Positions 1 to 13,800 of a stretch of DNA of 64,000 nt are shown piece by piece. Each line of letters starts with the position of its first letter. The first letter of the stretch is position 1. The translations under genes and the position numbers were made by a program. Source of the DNA: Stictocephala bisonia (lineage: Eukaryota > Arthropoda > Insecta > Hemiptera > Membracidae); the NCBI GenBank assembly GCA_035578905.1, contig JAQJVL010000005.1, positions 4,494,828 through 4,558,827 of the forward strand, in the 5' to 3' direction. Below the pieces are notes generated by a model. The model was not told the origin of the DNA, searched no databases, and saw only the letters and a list, made by a program, of their open reading frames with translations.

Positions 1-182
1 TACTTTTTTTATTGCAACTAAAAAATAAATAGGAAGTTGTAATCCAAAAAAAATATTTCTTACATGTTTAAACGCAGAATTAAATTTCGAAAATTTCAAT
101 GTAACTCTCATAGTGATATCTTTTTTTGTTTTCATTCCATGACAGTTTAAACTCGGGGGTCCATAATTTTGAATCGGACAGT

Positions 183-437
183 AGATGTTCAAATATAGAC
201 AAACTTATCTAACATCGGTTATGAGTCACTAGATGTTCAGATATAGACTAACGTATCTAACATCGGTTATGAGTCACTAGATGTTCAAATATAGACTAAC
301 TTATCTAACATCGGTTATGAGTCACTAGATGTTCAAATATAGACAAACTTATCTAACATCGATTATGAGTCACTAGATGTTCAAATATAGACAAACTTGT
401 CCAACATCGGTTATGAGTCACTCGATGTTGAAATATA
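183..437. repeat. 48-bp tandem repeat, 5 copies
   Basis: Five head-to-tail copies of a 48-bp unit begin at 183, 231, 279, 327 and 375, followed by a degraded partial copy from 423. Units share AGATGTTCAAATATAGAC and AACATCGGTTATGAGTCACT and differ by a few substitutions only. No open frame or gene is associated with it. Confidence 0.93.
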
Positions 438-1554
438 TATTTTTTAAATCCTAATTATTAACTAAAAAATGAAATAAATATATAGTATTAAAAGTGAAAC
501 TTAATTAATTTAAGAACAGCTGAGGTTAAAACGCTCAAACTTGATTAAGAGGTTAATAATATTATGAGTTTTTATCACTAATGAATTTTTTATTTACCAA
601 AATTTCATAATTTACATTTTCTGATCGACATTTAAATAAATCGTTAAGTAATAGGTAACGCCAGGCAGACACTGTTTGGGGTTCCTAACTATGGTGAAGT
701 AAGAGAATTGGTAGCCTACCAACTGTAAAATAAATAAATTTATTAAAACTATAATATTAGATTACAAAGTGAAATTTTCTGCTAGAATATGCCTACTATA
801 ATTACAACAAGAAAATCATAAAATAAAAGTAATAACTATAACACACAATCAACCAAAAATACATACATGCACTACTACATATCGATACAATTACATTAGA
901 AATACATAATGCTATACTATGTTACATTTTTTTATGTGAATTTAACCTTTAATGGGCAATTACTAAAAGTCTTTAAATGTTAAACAAAATTGTATTGTAA
1001 GTAAAATCAACGAGCCCTTCTTTGGCAAAATCTATTCATAAATAACAAAGGAACAACTTTGATCATTGTAAGGTATGCTGGGCTTCAATGGAATGTTGCT
1101 TACCAGAGCTACTTTCAACAATAAAGGTAGTTTCAACAATGTTGAGTAGCACCATGGTTGAAGTATGCCTTACGATGTTTACAGTTGTGTTTCTTTGTTA
1201 TTTGTGATTATATTTTGACAAACAAATGCTCATTGGATTTATGACTTATTGTTAATGTTTTTGTGCTATATAAATAAATATTGCATAAATGTTAATGTTT
1301 TTATGCTGTATCAATATTGTATAAAATTTAGCTTATTTAGTTATTGTAGTTAAATTATTTATGGATATATTTTTTTTAATATTGTAAAATTATTGTTACC
1401 TAATTACAATACACAATATAATTAATCCCGCTAAAAATTTTAAGCTTTTTAACCTGAGTGGTTCTTAAATGACACAAATTTCTTTAAATACACAAACAGA
1501 GAGGCGGAAAACAAAACGTTTTAGGGCCTATATTTATAGGAATTTTTTCGGACC

Positions 1555-1575
1555 TTTTCCGTTAATTCACTACCA
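1555..1575 (+). repeat. Left member of a 21-bp inverted pair flanking the 63-bp array
   Basis: The 21 bases here are the exact reverse complement of 6620-6640. A second, one-mismatch copy follows at about 1583-1603. The pair encloses 5.1 kb including the whole ~63-bp minisatellite. It could be the remains of terminal inverted repeats, but I found no target duplication outside the pair. Confidence 0.55.
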
Positions 1576-1628
1576 TTAATTTTTCCGTTACTTCACTACC
1601 ACTACTTTTTTATCGCAATTACGATTCG

Positions 1629-1720
1629 GTTAGGTTAGGTGGGAATTGTCCAGTTGCACCGGTGGTCATTTCAAACCCTTTGGAACAGTGTCCAGTTGCA
1701 CCATGCCAGGGTCAGTTTAA
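1629..1720 (+). repeat. TTAGG pair plus isolated monomer fragment of the 63-bp family
   Basis: GGTTAGGTTAGG is followed by GTCCAGTTGCACCGGTGGTC and, 40 bp on, by a second GTCCAGTTGCACC. This is the opposite-strand sense of the repeat unit that fills 2750-6421, where the unit carries ACCACCGGTGCAACTAGAC. The fragment is a diverged, dispersed copy next to two telomere-type units. Confidence 0.55.
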
Positions 1721-2749
1721 ATCGACGTAATGTAGTCGATTATTTATTTAATAATTTTCCCAACAGATTTATCCCAAGAAAACTTTTCAGATTCAAAGCA
1801 CAAATACATGGGTAGATTAATTTCTAGAATGAATTACGTCAGGCTATTTTACTTCCATTACAAAAAGTAATAGACTTATGAAGTTCAATAACCTACGTTA
1901 CTGAAAAAAATGTAATTCCATGTAACGTATTATTGTTCTGAGGTATCAATGTGTTTAGAAAAGCAGTACTTTCAAGATTAAATTTTATTATTTTTGAAAG
2001 TCATGCATTTTTATTTATGTCAGTTCATGTGCTTCAGAACACATCGTAGACATTGTGCAATGGACGTCTTTATTTAATTTTGTAATGGCTTGCTAAACTA
2101 TACAAATTACTTTTTTCTTTAGCGTCAAAATAATTTTAATATTGTTCTGAGATTTCGAAAAAAGTTGTTCTCAATGTTTGACAATGAATTTGTATTCATT
2201 TTCATAATGTACAAAATGTATTGGTATATTGATGTTGTCCACTATTGTTATTTAATAAAACCATGATTTGAAAGTTTATTTGACATTGATTTTGAAATCA
2301 CCCCTCCCGACTCTTCAGTATAATCACTTGATTTTTGTTAGTATTCGTGTTTTTGTTAAATAAATTTACTAAAGAATTAAACTTTGTCTTATATAATAGA
2401 GTCAGTTAAAGTGATAATTATTACAGTTGATATTTTATGATAAAAAAACAAATTATAGTTACCGATGTGTTTAACAGGGTAAATGTTAGTCTGCCGTAAA
2501 CCTGTCTTATAAGAACTACATACGGCTAAGTTTGGTGATCCTTATAAACACAATCTTTGTTTTTGAAAGTTTCACTATTGAATTTAAACACTGTTCGCAC
2601 TTAACTCTCAATGAATTCTGCTTTGCTATTGGAAACCATCATCTATACCAAACATACATCAGTATATGATATTGTGTCATAAAAGTGACCTTTATGTTGA
2701 ATTTGTCTGTGATTACTATAGAAGTGTGTCAATGCGTTCTACCTGAAGA

Positions 2750-5700
2750 GACCCAGATTTGACCGCTGGTGCAGCTACAACTGTCTGTAGACGTGCTTGG
2801 GACAGAGGATTACTTCGACCTTTATAAATTCCTTTGACCAGCTGTGCAACTAGACATGCTTTGGGACAGAGGATTACTTCGACCCTTATAAATTCCTTTG
2901 ACCAGCGGTTCAACTAGACATGCTAGGACAGAGACTAGACATGCTTTGGGACAGAGGATTACTTCGACCCTTATAAATTCCTTTGACCAGCGGTGCAACT
3001 AGACATGCTTTGGGACAGAGGATTACTTCGACCCATATAAATTCCTTTAACCACCGGTGCAACTAGACATGCTTTGGGACAGAGGATTACTTCGACCCAT
3101 ATAAATTCCTTTAACCAACGGTGCAACTAGACATGCTTTGGGACAGAGGATTACTTCGACCCTTATAAATTCCTTTAACCACCGGTGCAACTAGACATGC
3201 TTTGGGACAGAGGATTACTTCGACCCATATAAATTCCTTTAACCAACGGTGCAACTAGACATGCTTTGGGACAGAGTATTACTTAGACCCTTATAAATTA
3301 CTTTGACCGCCGGTGCAACTAGACATGCTTGGGGACAGAGGATTACTTCGACCTTATAAATTCCTTTAACCACCGGTGCAACTAGACATGCTTGGGGACA
3401 GAGGATTACTTCGACCTTATAAATTCCGTTGACCGCCGGTGCAACTAGACATGCTTTGGGACAGAGGATTACTTCGACCCATATAAATTCCTTTAACCAC
3501 CGGTGGAGCTAGACATGCTAAGGACAGGGGATTACTTCGACCCTTATATATTCCTTTAACCACCGGTGGAGCTAGACATGCTAGAGACAGAGTATTACTT
3601 AGACCCTTATAAATTCCTTTGACCGCCGGTGCAACTAGACATGCTTTGGGACAGAGGATTACTTCGACCCATATAAATTCCTTTGACCGCCGGTGCAACT
3701 AGACATGCTAAGGACAGAGGATTACTTCGACCCTTATATATTCCTTTAACCACCGGTGGAGCTAGACATGCTAGAGACAGAGGATTACTTAGACCCTTAT
3801 AAATTCCTTTGACCGCCGGTGCACCTAGACATGCTAAGGAAAGAGGATTACTTCGACCCATATAAATTCCTTTAACCACCGGTGCAACTAGACATGCTTT
3901 GGGACAGAGGATTACTTCGACCCATATAAATTCCTTTAACCACCGGTGGAGCTAGACATGCTAAGGACAGAGGATTACTTCGACTCTTATATATTCCTTT
4001 AACCACCGGTGGAGCTAGACATGCTAGAGACAGAGTATTACTTAGACCCTTATAAATTCCTTTGACCGCCGGTGAAACTAGACATGCTAAGGACAGAGGA
4101 TTACTTCGACCCTTATATATTCCTTTAACCACCGGTGGAGCTAGACATGCTAGAGACAGATTATTACTTAGACCCTTATAAATTACTTTAACCACCGGTG
4201 CAACTAGACATGCTTTGGGACAGAGGATTACTTCGACCCATATAAATTCCTTTAACCACCGGTGCAACTAGACATGCTAAGGACAGAGGATTACTTCGAC
4301 CCTTATATATTCCTTTAACCACCGGTGGAGCTAGACATGCTAGAGACAGAGTATTACTTAGACCCTTATAAATTCCTTTGACCGCCGGTGCAACTAGACA
4401 TGCTTGGGACAGAGGATTACTTCGACCCTTATATATTCCTTTAACCACCGGTGGAGCTAGACATGCTAGAGACAGAGTATTACTTAGACCCTTATAAATT
4501 ACTTTGACCGCCGGTGCAACTAAACATGCTTTGGGACAGAGGATTACTTCGACCCATATAAATTCCTTTAACCACCGGTGCAACTAGACATGCTAAGGAC
4601 AGAGGATTACTTCGACCCTTATATATTCCTTTAACCACCGGTGCAACTAGACATGCTAGAGACAGAGTATTACTTAGACCCTTATAAATTACTTTGACCG
4701 CCGGTGCAACTAGACATGCTTTGGGACAGAGGATTACTTCGACCCATATAAATTCCTTTAACCAACGGTGCAACTAGACATGCTTTGGGACAGAGTATTA
4801 CTTAGACCCTTATAAATTACTTTGACCGCCGGTGCAACTAGACATGCTTAGGACAGAGGATTACTTCGACCCTTATAAATTCCTTTAACCACCGGTGCAA
4901 CTAGACATGGTTGGGACAGAGGATTACTTCGACCCTTATAAATTCCTTTAACCACCGGTGCAACTAGACATGCTAGAGACAGAGTATTACTTAGACCCTT
5001 ATAAATTCCTTTGACCGCCGGTGCAACTAGACATGCTTGGGACAGAGGATTACTTCGACCCTTATAAATTCCTTTAACCACCGGTGCAACTAGACATGGT
5101 TGGGACAGAGGATTACTTCGACCCTTATAAATTACTTTGACCGCCGGTGCAACTAGACATGCTAGAGACAGAGTATTACTTCGACTCTTATAAATTCCTT
5201 TGACCGCCGGTGCAACTAGACATGCTTGGGACAGAGGATTACTTCGACCCTTATAAATTCCTTTAACCACCGGTGCAACTAGACATGGTTGGGACAGAGG
5301 ATTACTTCGACCCTTATAAATTCCTTTAATTGCTGATTCAACTAGACATGCTAGGGACAGAGGATTACTTCGACCCTTATAAATTCCTTTAATCGCCGAT
5401 GCAACTAGACATGCTAGGGACAGAGGATTACTTCGACCCTTATAAATTCCTTTAACCACCGGTGGAGCTAGACATGCTAGAGACAGAGTATTACTTAGAC
5501 CCTTATAAATTCCTTTGACCGCCGGTGCAACTAGACATGCTTGGGACAGAGGATTACTTCGACCCTTATAAATTCCTTTAACCACCGGTGCAACTAGACA
5601 TGCTTGGGACAGAGGATTACTTCGACCCTTATAAATTCCTTTAATCGCCGATGCAACTAGACATGCTAGGGACAGAGGATTACTTCGACCCTTATAAATT

Positions 5701-6421
5701 CCTTTGACCACCGGTGCAACTAGACATGCTTGGGACAGAGGATTACTTCGACCCTTATAAATTCCTTTAACCACCGGTGCAACTAGACATGCTTGGGACA
5801 GAGGATTACTTCGACCCTTATAAATTCCTTTAATCGCCGATGCAACTAGACATGCTAGGGACAGAGGATTACTTCGACCCTTATAAATTCCTTTAACCAA
5901 CGGTGCAACTAGACATGCTAGGGACAGAGGATTACTTCGACCCTTATAAATTCCTTTAACCACCGGTGCAGCTAGACATGCTAGGGACAGAGGATTACTT
6001 CGACTCTTATAAATTCCTTTAACCACCGGTGCAACTAGACATGCTAGGGACAGAGGATTACTTCGACCCTTATAAATTCCTTTAACCACGAGTGCAACTA
6101 GACATGCTTTGGACAGAGGATTACTTCGACCCTTATAAATTCCTTTGACCACCGGTGCAACTAGACATGCTTTGGGACAGAAGATTACTTCGACTCTTAT
6201 AAATTCCTTTGTCCGCCTGTGCAACTAGACATGTTAGGGACAGAGGATTACTTCGACCCTTATAAATTCCTTTGACCGCCGGTGCAACTAGACATGCTAG
6301 GTACAGAGGATTACTTCGACCCTTATAAATTCCTTTGACCGCCGGTGCAACTAGACATGTTAGGGACAGAGGATTACTTCGACCCTTATAAATTCCTTTG
6401 ACCGCCGGTGCAACTAGACAT
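2750..6421. repeat. Minisatellite, ~63-64-bp unit, about 58 copies
   Basis: Head-to-tail units share ACCGGTGCAACTAGACATGC, GACAGAGGATTACTTCGACC and TATAAATTCCTTT. Unit length varies between about 62 and 65 bp because of small indels around the TTTGGGACAG segment. The left edge (2750-2800) is degenerate. Variant types (CTTTGGG, CTAGAG, CTAAGG, CTTGGG, CTAGGG) are clustered, which suggests local duplication. In 4848-6224 most units are exactly 63 bp, so one minus-strand frame stays open for 458 codons as a 21-residue repeat. I treat that frame as a by-product of the period, since no start context, splice site or non-repeat domain supports a gene. Confidence 0.93.
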
Positions 6422-7894
6422 CAGCCGGTTAGGTGGCTACTAAAGTTGATCACAAACTGGTAAATCCTACGATTGACTTACTGCCGAATGCGCTCTCCGT
6501 AAGTTCTTAGTAGCGGTAAGACAAGGCCAGCGATGTCGGATTCCTAGAAGATAAAAATTTCACAGTGTACGTAAAAATTATTGGAGAATAGTTTTTAGAG
6601 CAATAGAATATGTATCAAGTGGTAGTGAATTAACGGAAAATATCCCTTTTTCTTATTTTGACCCGAGAAACCACATCCTTGAATTTGGGAACATGGAATA
6701 GGGACAACCCTATGTACAAAGATGTACGGCTGCAACTAATATTACAAATTTTAATTCTAATACAAACATAATGTGTTTTTCAGGAGATCGAACCTATCTT
6801 TATAAAGGAATTGTTTGCTTATGTAGTAATGGAAGAAATAGTTAAAAGACGAGTGTTATATTTGTCAAGATATAAAGTATCTTGTGTGTACAGTATATTT
6901 ATGTGGTAGCTATAAGGTACACTAATAGATGTTAGGGGTAAAATGTAAAAAGGGTGCTAATTTCACCTCAGTAAAGAAGTTTTTTAATCAAACTGGATTA
7001 ATAAACTTGCTATCTACTGCCCATGAAGAGATTGATGTAATTATTAAGTTAATCTTAACTGGGCCGCTTGTGACACGTGTGGAGAGCAGTCTCAAAATAT
7101 CCGCGATCCAAAATTTCCATGTCTCAAAATTTTCGAATTCTGTATGAACTTTAATTTTACCAATTACTAGATAGCCGGTAGTCTTAGAATTTCCGCGCCG
7201 GACCAACCCCCTTATTATCGCTCGACTGCGCTCTCCTAACACAGGTAATAGGTAGTCTGATATCTGGTAGACATTTTAATTATAATCCAGGTTTGATAAT
7301 AGAACCAATTTTCTATCAATCAATGATATATATATCATTTGTTATTTTTATTCTAAATTTGATTAAATCATATTTTAATAAACTCATTTCACTTGATTTT
7401 CTAATAAGAACAACAATAAAATGTCATTCAATATCCCTTTATTATTCTTTCTTAAAAAAGTTCGCTTGATTTTTTCGAAGGTCTGCACAATCCGCATCTA
7501 AATGGCTGGCCAACATTTTAAGTTCATGTTTAATTATTTTTATAAATTTGATTTAATATGTCCTATTTTGCCTTTACTAGTAATAATAGAGATTTTATGT
7601 TTTTAAATGTAGCCTTTTGGAAGCGTAATTTAATAAGCTTTAAAATGAGATATCATGAACCACTTTATTACAAAATATAACGTATAAATAAATTATAAAG
7701 TACAACAATTATTAACATCGTTTCTTATGGAAGAACAAATTCAAGATAGTGGATTCAGCACAGCCATAAATTAGCAAACTTGTTCATTTTTTAGCAAACG
7801 CTTTTCTTTATTGACTATTTATATTTGTAAATGCTTTATTACTAAGGGTTCTTTAATATTAAGTAGTCATATTACTTATATACATGGTTTCATT
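6422..7894. other. Intergenic DNA, no gene seen
   Basis: This is AT-rich DNA between two arrays. Short overlapping frames near 6929-7242 on both strands have no recognisable domain and look like chance. The similar phrases TGCGCTCTCC near 6489 and 7228 were noticed but do not define an element. The array on the left ends in CCGGTTAGGTGG at 6423, again a TTAGG-like junction. Confidence 0.5.
6620..6640 (-). repeat. Right member of the 21-bp inverted pair
   Basis: Exact reverse complement of 1555-1575. It lies about 200 bp beyond the right edge of the ~63-bp array. No element end is proven. Confidence 0.55.
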
Positions 7895-10800
7895 AAGCCT
7901 CTATACGAGTCAGTACCATTCTAGTAACTGTAGCGTGCAGGGAGGGCGGGGTATTAATACTGTCATAACAATCCAGCCTCTGTACGAGTCTGTAGAATTG
8001 TAATAGGCGATAGAGCGGGTAGTTTAGTCTACCGACGTACATTAACCGATTAGTACGTGCATTACATTGCGGGTAAGAGGAGCCTGGTATTATCTAACTG
8101 TACTTACAATCCAGCTCTGTAACGAAAGTTCTAGTACAATTGTAGGTAGGAGGCAGGTTATTATTCTACTTTTACTTACAATCCAGCCTTATTACGAGTC
8201 ATTTACCATTGTAAGCCGTAGAGTGGAGCAGGGTATTAATTACTGTTCTTACAAATCCAGATCCTGTTCGAGCGAGTCCAGTCACCATTGTGGAAGGCGG
8301 AGAGGGCGGTATTAACTACTGTACTTACAATCCAGCCTACTGTACGTGTCAGTACCATTGTAAGCATGCTGGAGGGCAGGTATTAACTACTGTACTTACA
8401 ATCCAGCCTCCTGTACGAGTCAGTACCATTGTAAGCGTGCGGGAGGGCTGGTATTAACTACTGTACTTACAATACAGCCTCATGTACGAGTCAGTACCAT
8501 TGTAAGCGTGCGGGAGGGCGGGTATTAACTACTGTACTTACAATACAGCCTCATGTACGAGTCAGTACCATTGTAAGCGTGCGGGAGGGCGGGTATTAAC
8601 TACTGTACTTACAATCCAGCCTCCTGTACGAGTTCAGTACCATTGTAAGCGTGCCGGAGGGTGGGTATTAACTACTGTACTTACAATCCAGCCTCCTGTA
8701 CGAGTCAGTACCATTGTAAGCGTGTGGGAGGGCGGGTATTAACTACTGTACTTACAATCCAGCCTCCTGTACGTGTCAGTACCATTGTAAGCTTGCAGGA
8801 GGGCGGGTATTAACTACTGTACTTACAATCCAGCCTCTTGTACGAGTCAGTACCATTGTAAGCGTGCGGGAGGGCGGGTATTAAATACTGTACTTACAAT
8901 CCAGCCTCTGTACGAGTCAGTACCATTGTAAGCTTGCGGGAGGGTAGGTATTAACTACTATACTTACAATCCAGCCTCCTGTACGAGTCAGTACCATTGT
9001 AAGCGTGCAGGAGAGCGGGTATATTAAACTACTATACTTACATCCAGCCCCTTACGAGTCGAGACATTGTTACGTAGTGAGGTAGAAGATTCGGTATTAA
9101 CTACTTCGTACTTACAATCCAGCCTCCTGTACGAGTCTAGTACCATTGTAGGCGTTGTGGTTAGGGCGGGTATTAACTACTGTACTAAAATCCAGTCCTC
9201 TGTATACGAGTCAGTACCATTGTAGCGTGCGGGAGGAGGCGGTATTAACTACTGTACTTACAATCCAGTCTCTTACGAGTCAGTACGATTGTAAGCGTGC
9301 GGGAGGCCAGGTATTACCTACTGTACTTACAATCCAGCCTCTGTAGAGTCAGTAAATTGTATGGCGTACGGGAGGGCTAAGAGCGATTTATTATATCTAC
9401 TGTACTTACAATCCAGCCTCTGTACGAGTCAGTACCATTGTAAGCGTACGGAGGGCAGGTATTTAACTACTGTACTTACAATCCAGCCTACTGTACGAGT
9501 CAGTACCATTGTAAGCGTGCGGGAGGGCGGGTATTAACTACTGCACTTACAATCCAGCCTCATGTACGAGTCAGTACCATTGTAGGCGTAGAGGAGGGCA
9601 GGTATTAACTACTGTACTTACAATCCAGCCTCATGTACGAGTCAGTACCATTGTAGGCGTAGAGGAGGGCAGGTATTAACTACTGTACTTACAATCCAGC
9701 CTCATGTACGAGTCAGTACCATTGTAGGCGTAGAGGAGGGCAGGTATTAACTACTGTACTTACAATCCAGCCTCATGTACGAGTCAGTACCATTGTAGGC
9801 GTACGGGAGGGCAGGTATTAACTACTGTACTTACAATCCAGCCTCATGTACGAGTCAGTACCATTGTAGGCGTACGGGAGGGCAGGTATTAACTACTGTA
9901 CTTACAATCCAGCCTCATGTACGAGTCAGTACCATTGTAGGCGTACGGGAGGGCAGGTATTAACTACTGTACTTACAATCCAGCCTCATGTACGAGTCAG
10001 TACCATTGTAGGCGTACGGGAGGGCAGGTATTAACTACTGTACTTACAATCCAGCCTCATGTACGAGTCAGTACCATTGTAGGCGTACGGGAGGGCAGGT
10101 ATTAACTACTGTACTTACAATCCAGCCTCATGTACGAGTCAGTACCATTGTAGGCGTACGGGAGGGCAGGTATTAACTACTGTACTTACAATCCAGCCTC
10201 ATGTACGAGTCAGTACCATTGTAGGCGTACGGGAGGGCAGGTATTAACTACTGTACTTACAATCCAGCCTCATGTACGAGTCAGTACCATTGTAGGCGTA
10301 CGGGAGGGCAGGTATTAACTACTGTACTTACAATCCAGCCTCATGTACGAGTCAGTACCATTGTAGGCGTACGGGAGGGCAGGTATTAACTACTGTACTT
10401 ACAATCCAGCCTCATGTACGAGTCAGTACCATTGTAGGCGTACGGGAGGGCAGGTATTAACTACTGTACTTACAATCCAGCCTCATGTACGAGTCAGTAC
10501 CATTGTAGGCGTACGGGAGGGCAGGTATTAACTACTGTACTTACAATCCAGCCTCATGTACGAGTCAGTACCATTGTAGGCGTACGGGAGGGCAGGTATT
10601 AACTACTGTACTTACAATCCAGCCTCATGTACGAGTCAGTACCATTGTAGGCGTACGGGAGGGCAGGTATTAACTACTGTACTTACAATCCAGCCTCATG
10701 TACGAGTCAGTACCATTGTAGGCGTACGGGAGGGCAGGTATTAACTACTGTACTTACAATCCAGCCTCATGTACGAGTCAGTACCATTGTAGGCGTACGG

Positions 10801-13800
10801 GAGGGCAGGTATTAACTACTGTACTTACAATCCAGCCTCATGTACGAGTCAGTACCATTGTAGGCGTACGGGAGGGCAGGTATTAACTACTGTACTTACA
10901 ATCCAGCCTCATGTACGAGTCAGTACCATTGTAGGCGTACGGGAGGGCAGGTATTAACTACTGTACTTACAATCCAGCCTCATGTACGAGTCAGTACCAT
11001 TGTAGGCGTACGGGAGGGCAGGTATTAACTACTGTACTTACAATCCAGCCTCATGTACGAGTCAGTACCATTGTAGGCGTAGAGGAGGGCAGGTATTAAC
11101 TACTGTACTTACAATCCAGCCTCATGTACGAGTCAGTACCATTGTAGGCGTACGGGAGGGCAGGTATTAACTACTGTACTTACAATCCAGCCTCATGTAC
11201 GAGTCAGTACCATTGTAGGCGTACGGGAGGGCAGGTATTAACTACTGTACTTACAATCCAGCCTCATGTACGAGTCAGTACCATTGTAGGCGTAGAGGAG
11301 GGCAGGTATTAACTACTGTACTTACAATCCAGCCTCATGTACGAGTCAGTACCATTGTAGGCGTAGAGGAGGGCAGGTATTAACTACTATACTTACAATA
11401 CAGCCTCATGTACGAGTCAGTACCATTGTAGGCGTAGAGGAGGGCAGGTATTAACTACTGTACTTACAATACAGCCTCATGTACGAGTCAGTACCATTGT
11501 AGGCGTAGAGGAGGGCAGGTATTAACTACTATACTTACAATACAGCCTCATGTACGAGTCAGTACCATTGTAGGCGTAGAGGAGGGCAGGTATTAACTAC
11601 TGTACTTACAATCCAGCCTCAAGTACGAGTCAGTACCATTGTAGGCGTAGAGGAGGAAAGGTATTAACTACTGTACTTACAATCCAGCCTCCTGTACGAG
11701 TCAGTACCATTGTAGGCGTAGAGGAGGAAAGGTATTAACTACTGTACTTACAATCCAGCCTCATGTACGAGTCAGTACCATTGTAGGCGTAGAGGAGGGC
11801 AGGTATTAACTACTGTACTTACAATCCAGCCTCCTGTACGAGTCAGTACCATTGTAGGCGTAGAGGAGGAAAGGTATTAACTACTATACTTACAATACAG
11901 CCTCATGTACGAGTCAGTACCATTGTAAGCGTAGAGGAGGGCAGGTATTAACTACTATACTTACAATACAGCCTCATGTACGAGTCAGTACCATTGTAAG
12001 CGTGCGGGAGGGCGGGTATTACCTACTATACTTACAATACAGCCTCATGTACGAGTCAGTACCATTGTAAGCATGCGGGAGGGCAGGTATTAATTACTGT
12101 ACTTACAATCCAGCCTCATGTACGAGTCAGTATCATTGTAGGCGTACGGGAGGGCAGGTATTAACTACTGTACTTACAATCCAGCCTCATGTACGAGTCA
12201 GTACCATTGTAGGCGTAGAGGAGGGCAGGTATTAACTACTATACTTACAATACAGACTCATGTACGAGTCAGTACCATTGTAAGCGTGCGGGAGGGCGGG
12301 TATTACCTACTATACTTACAATCCAGCCTCCTGTACGAGTCAGTACCATTGTAAGCGTGCGGGAGGGCGGGTATTAACTACTATACTTACAATCCAGCCT
12401 CATGTACGAGTCAGTACCATTGTAAGCGTGCGGGAGGGCGGGTATTAACTACTGTACTTACAATCCAGCCTCCTGTACGAGTCAGTACCATTGTAAGCGT
12501 GCGGGAGGGCGGGTATTAACTACTATACTTACAATCCAGCCTCCTGTACGAGTCAGTACCATTGTAAGCGTGCGGGAGGGCGGGTATTAACTACTGTACT
12601 TACAATCCAGCCTCCTGTACGAGTCAGTACCATTGTAAGCGTGCGGGAGGGCGGGTATTAACTACTGTACTTACAATCCAGCCTCTGTACGAGTCAGTAC
12701 CATTGTAAGCGTGCGGGAGGGCGGGTATTAACTACTGTACTTACAATCCAGCCTCCTGTACGAGTCAGTACCATTGTAAGCGTGCAGGAGAGCGGGTATT
12801 AACTACTGTACTTACAATCCAGCCTCCTGTACGAGTCAGTACCTTTGTAAGCGTGCGGGAGGGCGGGTATTAACTACTGTACTAACAATCCAGTCTCCTG
12901 TACGAGTCAGTACCATTGTAGCGTGCGGGAGGGCGGGTATTAACTACTGTACTTACAATCCAGCCTCCTGTACGAGTCAGTACCATTGTAAGGGTGCAGG
13001 AGGGCGGGTATTAACTACTGTACTTACAATCCAGCCTCCTGTACGAGTCAGTACCATTGTAAGCGTGCGGGAGGGCGGGTATTAACTACTGTACTTACAA
13101 TCCAGCCTCCTGTACGAGTCAGTACCATTGTAAGCGTGCGGGAGGGCGGGTATTAACTACTGTACTTACAATCCAGCCTCATGTACGAGTCAGTACCATT
13201 GTAAGCGTGCGGGAGGGCGGGTATTAACTACTGTACTTACAATCCAGCCTCATGTACGAGTCAGTACCATTATAAGCGTGCGGGAGGGCGGGTATTAACT
13301 ACTGTACTTACAATAAAGCCTCATGTACGAGTCAGTACCATTGTAAGCGTGCGGGAGGGCGGGTATTAACTACTGTACTTACAATCCAGCCTCCTGTACG
13401 TGTCAGTACCATTGTAAGCTTGCGGGAGGGTGGGTATTAACTACTGTACTTACAATCCAGCCTCCTGTACGAGTCAGTACCATTGTAAGCGTGCGGGAGG
13501 GCGGGTATTAACTACTGTACTTACAATCCAGCCTCCTGTACGAGTCAGTACCATTGTAAGCGTGCGGGAGGGCGGGTATTAACTACTGTACTTACAATCC
13601 AGCCTCCTGTACGAGTCAGTACCATTGTAAGCGTGCGGGAGGGCGGGTATTAACTACTGTACTTACAATCCAGCCTCCTGTACGAGTCAGTACCATTGTA
13701 AGCGTGCGGGAGGGCGGGTATTAACTACTGTACTTACAATCCAGCCTCCTGTACGAGTCAGTACCATTGTAAGCGTGCGGGAGGGCGGGTATTAACTACT

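Larger units (their letters stand above)
438..2749. other. AT-rich intergenic DNA, no gene seen
   Basis: No convincing coding exon, RNA gene or transposon could be recognised in this stretch in either direction. It contains many AT homopolymer runs. The only structure I could support is the inverted motif at 1555 and the short TTAGG/monomer fragment near 1630, both listed separately. Confidence 0.6.

Noticed and set aside
4848..6224. 458-codon minus-strand frame with 21-residue repeats
   Set aside because: It exists only because the units here are 63 bp, divisible by three. It has no non-repeat domain, signal peptide or splice structure, and it breaks wherever a unit gains or loses a base.
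6929..7242. Short overlapping frames between the first two arrays
   Set aside because: Opposite-strand overlap, no motif, and no promoter or splice support.
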